Source of the DNA: Latescibacteria bacterium UBA6620
Lineage (GTDB): Bacteria > Latescibacterota > UBA2968
DNA: 64,000 nt
Direction: 5' to 3'
NCBI GenBank assembly: GCA_002433075.1
Contig: DJHM01000044.1
Span: 244,493 to 308,492, forward strand
Both the position numbers and the translations under genes were made by a program. Shown in pieces: positions 45,002 to 53,310 of the stretch. Within the stretch, counting starts at the first letter, position 1, and each line of letters starts with the position of its first letter. The notes beneath the pieces were generated by a model. The model was not told where the DNA came from. It saw only the letters and a list, made by a program, of their open reading frames with translations, and searched no databases.

Positions 45002-45940
45002 TCAGTACCCCTTCTGTTTATCCACGACGTTGCGCATCTCTTCGCCTTTGACCCAGCGATTGAGATTGTCGACGAAGAGTTCGACGCCGCGCTCCAGCCC
45101 CTGGTCGGAGGCGCCGGCGCTGTGAGAGGTGAGAATGACGTTCGGCACGTCCCAGAGCGGGCTGTCCTCGGGAAGAGGTTCCTCGTAGGTGACGTCGAGA
45201 CCGGCGCCCGCGATGCGTCCGGACTGAAGGGCGTGAATCAACGCTTCCTCGTCGACGACCTTTCCGCGACTGATGTTGACGAAGTAGCTGTCGGGCTTCA
45301 TCCGACCGATCGCGTCAGCTGAAATGACTCTGTGGCTTTCCTTCGTGATCGGGCAGCAGGAGACGACGACGTCGCTCTGGGCCATCATTTCGCCGATCCA
45401 TTCGGGTTTCTCAAGTCGCTCCACGAAGTCGGGTTTTTCGATCGGCTCAGGATCCACGGCCAATACCCGCATTCCAAAGGCGTGCGCGCGATACGCCATC
45501 GCGGTCCCGATGCTGCCGAGCGCAACGATGCCCATTGTTTTCCCGGCCATCTCGTAGCAGGGGATCCGCTCCCAGTGCTTGCGTTTCATGAAATCGTGCT
45601 GATCGAGGACGCGGCGGGTGAGTGCGAACAGGAGGGCGAACGCGTGTTCGGAGATCTGCGTTCCGGCCTGGCCCTTGCAGTTGGTGAGGACGACGTCGCT
45701 GTCCTGGAAAGCGGGATACATATGCCGCTCGACACCGATGCCCGGCTGATGCACCCACTTCAGTGCTTTCGCGCGAACGAAGTCGTCTTCCTCGATGACG
45801 CCCCACAACGCCTCGGCTTCTTCGAGCACGTCTCCGTAGGGATCGCCATCGGGCTGGATGTGAAGATCGACCCCGTCCGGAATGTCGTGGAGCAGCCCTT
45901 CGAGATCAGAGCTGCGGGACGCGATAATGACCTTTGGCAT
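45002..45940 (-). CDS. D-2-hydroxyacid dehydrogenase, twin 1
   Basis: NAD-dependent D-isomer-specific 2-hydroxyacid dehydrogenase, 312 residues. Cofactor fold GKTMGIVALGSIGTAMAYRA; catalytic Arg region FVNISRGKVVDEEAL; Glu in GLDVTYEEPLPE; His in ILTSHSAGASD. It ends VVDKQKGY, as does its neighbour at 46027-47010, and the two run parallel throughout, so they arose by tandem duplication. Likely reduces or oxidises glyoxylate, hydroxypyruvate or other 2-oxo acids. Substrate specificity may differ between the twins. Confidence 0.93.
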   Translation of the reverse strand: MPKVIIASRSSDLEGLLHDIPDGVDLHIQPDGDPYGDVLEEAEALWGVIEEDDFVRAKALKWVHQPGIGVERHMYPAFQDSDVVLTNCKGQAGTQISEHAFALLFALTRRVLDQHDFMKRKHWERIPCYEMAGKTMGIVALGSIGTAMAYRAHAFGMRVLAVDPEPIEKPDFVERLEKPEWIGEMMAQSDVVVSCCPITKESHRVISADAIGRMKPDSYFVNISRGKVVDEEALIHALQSGRIAGAGLDVTYEEPLPEDSPLWDVPNVILTSHSAGASDQGLERGVELFVDNLNRWVKGEEMRNVVDKQKGY

Positions 45941-45949
45941 GAAAACCTC

Positions 45950-46016
45950 AGAGCGAGTTCAGAATGATGAGTGCAGAATGCAGAGTTCAGAAGGCACCTC
46001 ATCACTCTGCAATTTG
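45950..46016 (-). repeat. Class 2 leader repeat between the twin dehydrogenases
   Basis: On the plus strand the unit GAGTGCAGAATGCAGAGTTC is followed by more short GCA/AGAGT repeats, so in the gene's sense it reads as C/T-rich CATTCTGCACTC steps. It lies 10 to 75 bases 5' of ATG 45940. Low-complexity, apparently built from a 7 to 9 base unit. Confidence 0.5.
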
Positions 46017-46026
46017 CATTCGGTTC

Positions 46027-47010
46027 CTAGTAGCCCTTCTGTTTGTCTACCACTTTCTCCAGCGGTTCGCCTTTGACGTACCGATGCAGGTTCTCGACGA
46101 AGAAACTGAGCGCTCGTGGACGCACGTACTGCGAGGCACCGGCGCTGTGAGAGCTGAGAATGACGTTCGGGATGTCCCATAGCGGGCTTTCGGGGGGACA
46201 GGGCTCGATATAGGTGACATCCAGTCCGGCGCCGGCCAACCTGCCCGCTTGCAGGGCCTCGATGAGGGCCTCTTCGTCAACGACTTTCCCTCGGGTGACG
46301 TTGATGAAATAACTCGAGGGCTTCATTCGGCCGAACACGTCACCGTCGATCATCTTGTGACTCTCGGGCGTGGAGGGGACGCACGAGAAAAGGACGTCAC
46401 ACTGGGAGGCCATCTCACCCAGCCATTCGGGTTTCTCGAGCCGTTCGACGTAGTCGGGCTTCTCGACGTCCTCGATGTCCACGGCCAGTACCTTGCAACC
46501 GAAGGCGTGGGCTCTTTTGGCCATCGCTCGACCCACACCGCCCAATCCTACCATTCCTACCGTGCTTCCTGACAGTTCGAAGCAATCGATCCGCTTCCAG
46601 GTCTTTTCTTTCATGAAATCGTGCTGTTCCCGAATCGTCCGCGTGAGCGCCAGGAGCAGCGCGAAAGCCTGCTCGGAAAGCTGCGTGCTGCCCAGGTCCT
46701 TGCAGTTGGTCAGGATGACGTCGCTCTCCTTGAGGGCGGGATACATGTGTCCTTCCACGCCGATCGAGGGTTGCTGAATCCACTTGAGCGAGTCGGCGAA
46801 CGGAAAGTCGGCTTCGCGCACGGCGCCGAAGACGACCTCGACGCCCGGGAGATGGTCTCTCAGCTTGGCGGCCTGCCCGACCATCCTTCCCTCGTTCGTG
46901 GGAATGGCCTCTTCCATAGGCAGGAAACGCAGCTCCGCCTCTTTGGGGGCATCATTCAGGATCTCTTCAAGCTCAGGATTGTGGCGTGCAGCAATCAGGA
47001 CGACTGGCAT
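46027..47010 (-). CDS. D-2-hydroxyacid dehydrogenase, twin 2
   Basis: Paralog of the gene at 45002-45940, 327 residues from ATG 47010, which is preceded by GGAGAC; the earlier start at 47034 lies inside the upstream gene's last bases. Motifs: VGMVGLGGVGRAMAKRA for NAD, INVTRGKVVDEEAL (Arg), GLDVTYIEPCPPE (Glu), ILSSHSAGASQ (His), end VVDKQKGY. It has a longer N-terminal lid, with an extra segment near residues 40-60, than its twin. It follows the Tam-like methyltransferase gene with a gap of 24 bases. Confidence 0.93.
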   Translation of the reverse strand: MPVVLIAARHNPELEEILNDAPKEAELRFLPMEEAIPTNEGRMVGQAAKLRDHLPGVEVVFGAVREADFPFADSLKWIQQPSIGVEGHMYPALKESDVILTNCKDLGSTQLSEQAFALLLALTRTIREQHDFMKEKTWKRIDCFELSGSTVGMVGLGGVGRAMAKRAHAFGCKVLAVDIEDVEKPDYVERLEKPEWLGEMASQCDVLFSCVPSTPESHKMIDGDVFGRMKPSSYFINVTRGKVVDEEALIEALQAGRLAGAGLDVTYIEPCPPESPLWDIPNVILSSHSAGASQYVRPRALSFFVENLHRYVKGEPLEKVVDKQKGY

Positions 47011-47034
47011 TGAGTGTCTCCTCTGCCGATGCAA

Positions 47035-47826
47035 TCAAACTGTGGCGACGATGAACAGGCGGCGGAACGGGTACAAGGTCCGACCGTCGGGTCGCCGGGG
47101 ATAGGCCACTCTCAGACGCTGGCCATAGTCCTCAAGAAAGGCTTCTCGTTCCCGATCCGCCAGACCTTCGAGGATAGGGCGGAGACCGGTCCCCTTGACC
47201 CATTCGAGAACAGGATCCTCGCCTTCAAGCACCTGTACATATTCGGTTTCCCAGATGTCGAGATGGGAGGTCCGACCCACCAGCAAGTCGTAATAGACGT
47301 CGGCATCCTCGACCCACTTGCGCCCGACCTTTCCGCGAAGCTCTTCCGATCCGAGCGGGCCCTCGTTGGCCAGGGTGTCGCGCATCAGGACGTGGGAAGG
47401 CATACCCCAACTGAGGGGCATCTGGACGGCGAGGGCGCCTTCGGGACTCAAGAGGCTTGCAAGACGAGGGAACAGATCTTCGTGGGCTTCGACCCATTGA
47501 AGGGTGGCGTTGGAATAGATGAGGTCGGGGGATGCGTCGGGTGTCCAGGTATGGATGTCGGCGTGGTCCCACTCGATCGATCCTTCGCCTGCGCCAGCCT
47601 CTTCGAGCATCTCCAGTGAGTTGTCGATACCCGTGAGATCGGCCTTCGGCCATCGATCAGAGATGATGCGTGTGATGTTTCCCGTTCCACAGCCCAGGTC
47701 ATAAATCACCGAAGGGGCCGCGATAGGTACACGATCAAGGAGCTCAAGGGCCGGCCTGAGCCGGTGATCCGAGAATTTATGATACTGATTCGGGTCCCAT
47801 TGACGCGTGGAGGGTCGCGTACTCAA
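47035..47826 (-). CDS. tam: Trans-aconitate 2-methyltransferase (Tam)
   Basis: SAM-dependent methyltransferase, 263 residues, matching Tam in plan: it esterifies trans-aconitate, a toxic side product of the citrate cycle. SAM motif VIYDLGCGTGNITRII, then GIDNSLEMLEEA, and the Tam-like phrases YSNATLQWVEAHEDLFP, then VLEGEDPVLEWVKGTGLRPI and FPFRRLFIVATV-like end. The gene heads the minus-strand run with the twin D-2-hydroxyacid dehydrogenases (24-base gap), an unusual neighbour set. The symbol rests on the specific phrases above. Confidence 0.82.
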   Translation of the reverse strand: MSTRPSTRQWDPNQYHKFSDHRLRPALELLDRVPIAAPSVIYDLGCGTGNITRIISDRWPKADLTGIDNSLEMLEEAGAGEGSIEWDHADIHTWTPDASPDLIYSNATLQWVEAHEDLFPRLASLLSPEGALAVQMPLSWGMPSHVLMRDTLANEGPLGSEELRGKVGRKWVEDADVYYDLLVGRTSHLDIWETEYVQVLEGEDPVLEWVKGTGLRPILEGLADREREAFLEDYGQRLRVAYPRRPDGRTLYPFRRLFIVATV

Positions 47827-47928
47827 CCGTGGTGTCCAGGAGAAGAAGGAGTCCGGGGGTGTAGGGTCACGGCCCTCCTATGCTGAAGCTCCGGTGGACA
47901 AGCATGCGGCGACCCAACTGGAAGAACA

Positions 47929-48924
47929 TCACGCGTCATACGGAATCTCAAGCGCATAGTGCGCATTTCGCCAGAAGATGCCTTCGATGTCGTCCTTGGA
48001 GAGTCCGGCTACTTCGGCGGCCTGTTTCATCGCGAGGAGCTGTTCGTAGATGCAGAGAACAGGACGCGCATCCGTGTGAGCAAAGCTGAAGCCAGCGTCG
48101 TCGGGGTAAACCTGATACCAGTAACGACCGAACGTGACGTATTTGCCGTGGAAGTATGCGGAGTCGATACCGTCCGAGCCGTAAAACAGTCGCTTGAGAT
48201 TCTCCTTCTGGAAGAGGGTGATGAAAGGAGGAAGCGTGGTCACGGCAGAGAGGTCATACCAGATGTTCGGCAGGTCCTTCAACGTGTCGATCGCCACCTG
48301 GATCGGGTAATACGTGAAGCTCCGGGCACAGTGCGCGAGGATCCATTTGATGTTGGGATATCGCTTGGTGGTGTATTCCGTGAGGTCAGCGAGGTTCTCG
48401 GCATCTCCGCAGCCCTGGGCGCGCGACAGGTGCATCGTGACCCATAATCCTCGATCGTTGGCGAGCTCCATCTGCTCGTGGGGGAGGAACTCGTGAATGC
48501 GACAGTTGTTGATGTCGCCGGTGGATGAGAAGATTCGGTAGGGCTTCAGACCGATGAATCCGTGCTCATCGATGTCGGCTTCGATGTCCTTGACGTCACA
48601 GGGCGGTGTGACGAGCAGGTTTGAGCGTGACGCTGGATCCTTTTTCATCTCTTCGCCCAAGGCCGCGTTATGCTTTCGGACATCCGTCCCGACCCTTGGC
48701 AGGCCGAGGACCAGGAAGTTCATACGGCGACTCGGGAAAATGGCCTCACCCCATTCGAGAAGGTCGGAGATCCTGGCCTCTGTTCGGGGCAGGTACTCGA
48801 CGTCAGGCAGCATGCAGTCATTCCAAAACAGATGGCAGTGTGCGTCGAAAACACGATCGGGGATAAAGTCGTCGAGCTCTTCTTCGAAAAGGATGCGATC
48901 CTCTTCGCGGTAATCTACTGGCAT
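47929..48924 (-). CDS. Amidohydrolase family 2 (TIM-barrel hydrolase)
   Basis: Metal-dependent amidohydrolase-2, 331 residues from ATG 48924; an upstream start at 49215 reads through a leader repeat and part of the next gene. Metal and active-site residues are in place: FDAHCHLFWND (HxH), GLKPYRIF (Lys), WVTMHLSRAQ (His), ILAHCARSF (His), FYGSDGID (Asp). The substrate could be a lactone, carboxylate or amide. It stands apart from the two lactonase-like proteins at 57.9-60.2 kb in sequence. It lies 131 bases downstream of a PhyH gene. Confidence 0.88.
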   Translation of the reverse strand: MPVDYREEDRILFEEELDDFIPDRVFDAHCHLFWNDCMLPDVEYLPRTEARISDLLEWGEAIFPSRRMNFLVLGLPRVGTDVRKHNAALGEEMKKDPASRSNLLVTPPCDVKDIEADIDEHGFIGLKPYRIFSSTGDINNCRIHEFLPHEQMELANDRGLWVTMHLSRAQGCGDAENLADLTEYTTKRYPNIKWILAHCARSFTYYPIQVAIDTLKDLPNIWYDLSAVTTLPPFITLFQKENLKRLFYGSDGIDSAYFHGKYVTFGRYWYQVYPDDAGFSFAHTDARPVLCIYEQLLAMKQAAEVAGLSKDDIEGIFWRNAHYALEIPYDA

Positions 48925-48939
48925 CGTCAGGGTACCTCG

Positions 48940-48975
48940 GAAACCACACCACGAAGTCGCGAAGACACGAAGGGA
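48940..48975 (-). repeat. Class 1 leader repeat upstream of amidohydrolase
   Basis: In sense this reads CGTGTCTTCGCGACTTCGTG followed by GTGTGGTTTCC, ending about 18 bases before ATG 48924. Matches the class 1 pattern seen before four other genes. Confidence 0.6.
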
Positions 48976-49055
48976 GGCCTGTCGGAGCCAGACGTGTGTG
49001 TCTTGGTCGAACTTTCGAGGCGTTGGCGATTGGCGGTGTGTCTGGCCATCAACCG

Positions 49056-50540
49056 TCAGGCCAGGTTGCGGGACGAATAGTTCATCAGAACAGCGCGGCG
49101 ATCGATGTCGCTCTTCCAGGGATATGCGCCGTGGGTCTGGGCGGCGGCGAGGAAGAGACAGACGTCGCCGGCGTTCATTTCTACGTGTTGGACGAGATGC
49201 AACTCTTCTTCGCACTGGATCATCGGTTCGGTGATCGGGTACCGGGCTTTGTGGCTGCCAGGGATACAGATGAAGCCACCGTCTTCGACCGTCACGTCCC
49301 GAAGTTGCCAGGCGACGTTGATGGTCTCCGCGTAGGTGCGGCCGTTCTGGAGGACGTAACTGCCGGCGGGTCGAAAGTTCCCACTGCCGCTATGCAAACC
49401 GTGACCCGAGGTGCCCTTGACGGAGCAGATGGCACGCGCGTTCCGGAAAACGAACCCGCTTCCCATCATCCAGTTGAGGCGATGGACGACGGCGGGATGA
49501 GCGAGCATCCGTCTGAACGGCTGGCAGTGGGGTTCGGGGAGCTCGAACAGGTTGCGAAGGGAAGGCACCCCGGTTCCGGCCAGCACCTGCGATCCTTTTG
49601 CGGCGTCCCCACCGACCTCGATTCTGTCTTCACAGAAGTCAATGGCCTCGTTGGCTGTGGCGAGCCAGTTGACGTCCATCACGTTTCTGATGACGAGGTG
49701 ACCGCAAAGGTCCCAGAAGTAGAACTCGGTCTCGTCGATCCCGCTGGCCGGATCGGGGCAAAGTATGGAGGGATGGTGAACGCCCCGTTCTTCGCCCAGC
49801 GTCAGCGACGTGCCGTCAGTGATGAGAACGGGGGACCTGTCCGGCCGTCCGTCGGGAGCAACGACAGCCCGTTCGACGGGAGTGAGCTCATCCGCCCAGT
49901 CTGGGACGGGTGCGCGGGTGGTACCGTTACGCTGGGACTGATCGGAGACAAAGGTAAAGGAGAGCAATCGTCGCTGTTCGGCGGTTGTCCAGGGTTGCGC
50001 TCCGTGCAGAAGAGATTCGACGCGCAGGAGCAGATCGCCACCCTGGAGTGGAATTTGACGGACGAGGCCGAGGTCGTCTGCACCGTCGAGCAATGAATCG
50101 GGCGATTGAACTTCGCTCTTGTGGCTGCCGGGCACGAAAACGAGGCCCCCGTCGCCGGCGTCGATATCCGTCAGGGCCCACGTCGCGACGAGGCCCTGGG
50201 AAAAGTGCTCGCCGTTCTGATGGGAGTAGCTGCGATTGGCGATCCGGGGTTCGTTGCCCCCGTGAAGGCGGCCGTCGGACCGCTCGGGGTCGACCAATTC
50301 CGGCGGGCCGTCCTGGTGATAGCCGTCGTACGTGAGTTGATCGAGATACCGGGCGAGCACGGGATGAGCGACGAGTCGCACGAGGACGGTCGGCAGGTGA
50401 TCCGGATCCTCGAGGCCGCCAGCGTCGATCGCCGCATTGGCGGCAGTCAGCTCATTGGCCTTCAACACGTTCGGAACGACGATGAAGCCGCCGACGTCGA
50501 TGGCGAAGTTTTCTTCGGGTGTGAGTTGTTTTGGTTCCAT
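49056..50540 (-). CDS. Two-domain PhyH protein with HxG iron sites
   Basis: A fusion of two PhyH (phytanoyl-CoA dioxygenase) domains on one chain, 494 residues from ATG 50540; an earlier start at 50795 is not supported. Domain 1 covers about 8-205 and domain 2 about 265-494. In each domain the position of the iron-binding HxD is HxG: H93-G94-G95 and H383-S384-G385. Each has the expected distal His (H179 in LLHGAQPW, H470 in QTHGAYPW) and an Arg pair after it (ERR / DRR). Canonical PhyH genes nearby keep HxD. HxG is seen in Fe(II)/2-oxoglutarate halogenases, so a halogenase or altered oxygenase is possible. No signal peptide. Confidence 0.85.
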   Translation of the reverse strand: MEPKQLTPEENFAIDVGGFIVVPNVLKANELTAANAAIDAGGLEDPDHLPTVLVRLVAHPVLARYLDQLTYDGYHQDGPPELVDPERSDGRLHGGNEPRIANRSYSHQNGEHFSQGLVATWALTDIDAGDGGLVFVPGSHKSEVQSPDSLLDGADDLGLVRQIPLQGGDLLLRVESLLHGAQPWTTAEQRRLLSFTFVSDQSQRNGTTRAPVPDWADELTPVERAVVAPDGRPDRSPVLITDGTSLTLGEERGVHHPSILCPDPASGIDETEFYFWDLCGHLVIRNVMDVNWLATANEAIDFCEDRIEVGGDAAKGSQVLAGTGVPSLRNLFELPEPHCQPFRRMLAHPAVVHRLNWMMGSGFVFRNARAICSVKGTSGHGLHSGSGNFRPAGSYVLQNGRTYAETINVAWQLRDVTVEDGGFICIPGSHKARYPITEPMIQCEEELHLVQHVEMNAGDVCLFLAAAQTHGAYPWKSDIDRRAVLMNYSSRNLA

Positions 50541-50554
50541 ATCGGCTCCGTGCG

Positions 50555-50612
50555 GAAAGCGTGGGAACCACAAATGAACACGTGCCTTCGCTGAAGCTAC
50601 GGCAAGGCAGGA
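50555..50612 (-). repeat. Class 1 leader repeat plus family E hairpin
   Basis: In sense the leader reads CGTGTTCATTTGTGGTTCCC about 20 to 40 bases before ATG 50540. Immediately 5' of it lies a hairpin with GCCTTCGCT and AGCTACGGCAAGGCAG arms (50582-50612), also seen at 20608-20644 and 53275-53310. Confidence 0.6.
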
Positions 50613-50787
50613 AGATGAACACGAATGGGTCGTGGGGCGGATGACCGAGGCCCTAATCGGGGACCGGCCGTATGGGTACCCAAGGAGAGTATGATACCGC
50701 GAAGCGATGTGGTGTCGGAACAGGAAATCGATGTGCCTTCCTCCTGACTGGAGAGCGAAGGAAGCTGGTGCTATCTTCTCATCCAAT

Positions 50788-50830
50788 CTTGTCATCCTGG
50801 CGATTTGTTGAGCCGGGATCCATCTTGACC
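50788..50830. repeat. Family A repeat, single arm
   Basis: The sequence reads CTTGTCATCCTGGCGATTTG then TTGAGCCGGGATCCATCTTG. It matches one arm of the copies at 9175-9265 and 59031-59138, and lies 15 bases 5' of ATG 50845. Confidence 0.65.
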
Positions 50831-50844
50831 TTCGGGATATCCAA

Positions 50845-51570
50845 ATGACCCCCAGAGAATCGACGAAGCTGACTGAGCAGGAGTGGGAAGAATACCAGGA
50901 AGAGGGCTACACGCGGCTGGGTGTGGTCTATCCGGAGGAGGCCATCGATCGACTGTGCGAGCGGATCGATGAGATTATGCTCGGAAAGATCCAATACGAC
51001 GGAATGTTGATGGAGAAGTGCCCGTCATCCAAGGAAGAGGCGGACGAGACGCTGAACTATCGAAAGATCCAGGACCTCGAACGGGATCCGGTCTACCTCG
51101 CCTACATCGAGCATCCGTTGTTTCGCCATATCACGCGGGAGCTGATCGGTGAAGACATCTCCGTTTTTCGGTCGATGTTCTTCAATAAGCCGGCGAACGG
51201 GGGTATTCCTCTGGTGTGGCACCAGGACGGGCGCTCGTGGAACGTTGACCCATATCCTGTGATGACGATTTACACCGCTCTCGACCCGGCAACGAAGGCC
51301 AACGGTTGTGTTCAGATTATCCCACGCTCGGACGATTGCCCGATTCACACGGTCGAGCAGGAGGAAGACATCGCCCGATTTGCGCCGCCGGAGAATCGCG
51401 TGTTTCTGGAGATGGAAAAAGGCGAGGTGGTGATGTTCAAGGCGCGGATTTTGCATTCATCCCTCGTGAATACGACCGACCGACCTCGCCGGGCGTTCAG
51501 CATCGGCTTTGTCGACGCTTCTACGACGCATCGGGAGACGGGGAGGACGTATCCGCGCGTATTCGTGTGA
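50845..51570 (+). CDS. Phytanoyl-CoA dioxygenase family (PhyH), canonical iron site
   Basis: Fe(II)/2-oxoglutarate hydroxylase, 241 residues. The iron site is complete: W-H-Q-D-G-R (His, Asp), distal His in ARILHSSLVNTT and Arg in RPRRAFSIGFVD. It is read divergently from the two-domain HxG protein and convergently with the PhyH gene at 51633-52364. It lacks an N-terminal signal. Natural substrate unknown. Confidence 0.9.
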   Translation: MTPRESTKLTEQEWEEYQEEGYTRLGVVYPEEAIDRLCERIDEIMLGKIQYDGMLMEKCPSSKEEADETLNYRKIQDLERDPVYLAYIEHPLFRHITRELIGEDISVFRSMFFNKPANGGIPLVWHQDGRSWNVDPYPVMTIYTALDPATKANGCVQIIPRSDDCPIHTVEQEEDIARFAPPENRVFLEMEKGEVVMFKARILHSSLVNTTDRPRRAFSIGFVDASTTHRETGRTYPRVFV

Positions 51571-51632
51571 TGATGCACATTGGGTGTGCGGGGCCACGGG
51601 ATGCCCGCCAAAGCAGGCGGCCGTGGTCCTTT

Positions 51633-52364
51633 TCACGTCTTGTTCAACAGTTGAAGCAGGCAGTCGTTCTCGAGAGGCTCGATGGGGGCGAAATCACGAT
51701 GCGCGATCCACTCGGGGCGACTGAACTTGCGGATGTGGTTGTCGACGTGGCAGAGGCTGAGGTATACGATGACGCGGTCCCAGGGACTGATGTTCGGAGC
51801 GGAGGCGTGGACGAGGTTGGAGTGAAACATCAGGACCGATCCAGCTCTCCCTTTGGGTGCAACGATGCTGTGCTGGTCGGCAAGCCGTGCGACAGTATCC
51901 TTGTCGAGTGACCACAGGGGATAGGACGTCGTGGCCCTGTCGTGGCCGGCATCGATCACGCCCTGGGTGTGGGTGCGCGGGATGAGGTAGAGAGGGCCGT
52001 TGAATTCGGTGACGTCGTCGAGAAAGAGAGCTATGTTCATCGCACGCGGCTCGGGCATTTCGTCGTCACGCGCCCAGGTGCCGTAGTCCTGGTGCCACTG
52101 CCAGACGTCACCCTCGAAGGCGGCTTTGGCGTTGATCTTGTACTGATGCATATAGACCGGCCCGTCCAGGAGCAGTGTGACCGGTCCGATCAACTTCGGA
52201 TGGCGTCCGAGTCGTCCGAACGCATCGTTGAACCTGTGAGCCGCGAATACCGTCCGGACGGCTCCACTCGTTTCCCGCCAGATTTCCTCGCGTTCCTGTT
52301 CGAAGATCTCCGAGAGCTGCTGCTGGAGAATGCCCACTTCGTCGATCGAGAAGAGATCGGGCAA
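51633..52364 (-). CDS. Phytanoyl-CoA dioxygenase family (PhyH, ectoine-hydroxylase-like), unclear start
   Basis: Fe(II)/2-oxoglutarate oxygenase of 243 residues from a TTG at 52364. Iron site: Q-W-H-Q-D-Y-G-T-W, distal His in SNLVHASAPNISP, Arg in PWDRVIVYLSL. The phrase VYMHQYKINAKAAFEGDVWQ resembles EctD and ThpD hydroxylases. Conserved coding runs on 5' of the TTG, reading LTEPQLKQFSDEGWV in frame up to about 52411, overlapping the stop of the neighbouring PhyH gene, but no ATG, GTG or TTG is found there. The true start may be non-standard or lost. The two PhyH genes are closely coupled on the minus strand. Confidence 0.85.
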   Translation of the reverse strand: MPDLFSIDEVGILQQQLSEIFEQEREEIWRETSGAVRTVFAAHRFNDAFGRLGRHPKLIGPVTLLLDGPVYMHQYKINAKAAFEGDVWQWHQDYGTWARDDEMPEPRAMNIALFLDDVTEFNGPLYLIPRTHTQGVIDAGHDRATTSYPLWSLDKDTVARLADQHSIVAPKGRAGSVLMFHSNLVHASAPNISPWDRVIVYLSLCHVDNHIRKFSRPEWIAHRDFAPIEPLENDCLLQLLNKT

Positions 52365-52408
52365 CAGGACCCAGCCCTCGTCGCTGAACTGCTTCAGCTG
52401 AGGTTCGG

Positions 52409-53212
52409 TCAGTTGGATAGGGTGGCTCCTCGACGTTTCAGAAGATGGCCGGAAGCGTAGAGTGGCAGGTCTTCGACGAGACGGCGGATGCGCCTGTTTT
52501 CGTGACGCAGGAAGACGTCGTGGGGCTGGAAGATTCGGGCTGTGTAGCGTTTGAGAGAGACGAGCTGATCCCGGTCATCGGGACGGGCGGCGAACTTCAT
52601 CGCGATGTAGCGTCGATTGTCGGACCCACCGTAGGCGGCGTGCCAGCAGCAGTGGTTAAAGAGGATGACATCTCCTGGTTCAACCTCGAGCGCCGCCGCA
52701 GGAAGATCGGGCCCGTCGACGCCGAACGGGTTTGAGTCTCCGTTGGTTTCCTGATCGCCGAGCTCATCGTGATACGGCATCCGGTGAGATCCGGGAATCA
52801 CGCGCAAGCATCCAGTATCGCGCGTCAGTCCCTGCAGGTAGATCATCAACTTGATCTGGGGATAGTCGATCCAGTGGCCTTCGCCCTCGCGATAGTATTT
52901 CCGATCGGAGTGCCAGTTCACCCGTTGCCGGTTGCTGATGTTGCCCTCCGAGCCGACCCAGATCGGATCCTTACCGACGAGCTGCGTGATGACGGGGTAG
53001 ATGCGGTCGTCTGTGACGAGTCGGGTCAAATGAGGAGACCGCTCGAAAAAGTAGGTGACGCGGACTTCCTCGTTCGTCAACTGGGTTTCGTCGGCCGACC
53101 AGATGGCTTCCGCAGATTCGATGATGTCCGCCATCTCGTGGGCGGGAAACACGGAAGGTAGGAGGAGAAAACCGAAGGTATCGTAGTGGGCTTGTTGTTC
53201 AGGTGTGAGCAT
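52409..53212 (-). CDS. Phytanoyl-CoA dioxygenase family (PhyH), canonical iron site
   Basis: Fe(II)/2-oxoglutarate hydroxylase, 267 residues from ATG 53212; the upstream start at 53302 adds residues translated from leader repeats. Iron site: V-N-W-H-S-D-R, distal His in NHCCWHAAYGG, Arg in NRRYIAMKFA. A long C-terminal tail (LVEDLPLYASGHLLKRR) follows the barrel. It runs into the next PhyH gene on the same strand. Confidence 0.9.
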   Translation of the reverse strand: MLTPEQQAHYDTFGFLLLPSVFPAHEMADIIESAEAIWSADETQLTNEEVRVTYFFERSPHLTRLVTDDRIYPVITQLVGKDPIWVGSEGNISNRQRVNWHSDRKYYREGEGHWIDYPQIKLMIYLQGLTRDTGCLRVIPGSHRMPYHDELGDQETNGDSNPFGVDGPDLPAAALEVEPGDVILFNHCCWHAAYGGSDNRRYIAMKFAARPDDRDQLVSLKRYTARIFQPHDVFLRHENRRIRRLVEDLPLYASGHLLKRRGATLSN

Positions 53213-53224
53213 CGGTAACCTCGA

Positions 53225-53275
53225 ACTGCGAAATGCGGAACCACGAAACACACGAAAACGACCACGGAATACACT
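53225..53275 (-). repeat. Class 1 leader repeat upstream of PhyH gene
   Basis: In sense this reads TTTTCGTGTGTTTCGTGGTT then CCGCATTTCGCAG, ending about 13 bases before ATG 53212. One of the two strongest examples of the class. Confidence 0.65.
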
Positions 53276-53310
53276 TGCCTCCGCAGCAAGCTGCTTCGGC
53301 AAGGCAGGCG
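53275..53310. repeat. Family E hairpin
   Basis: TTGCCTCCGCAGCAAGCTGC followed by TTCGGCAAGGCAG forms a hairpin like those at 20608-20644 and 50582-50612. Confidence 0.55.

Larger units (their letters stand above)
50541..50844. other. 304 bp divergent region with repeat pieces
   Basis: This gap lies between two divergently transcribed PhyH genes. It holds the class 1 leader, the family E hairpin and one arm of family A (50788-50830). No gene is seen. Promoters for both directions are expected here but I cannot place them with confidence. Confidence 0.5.
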
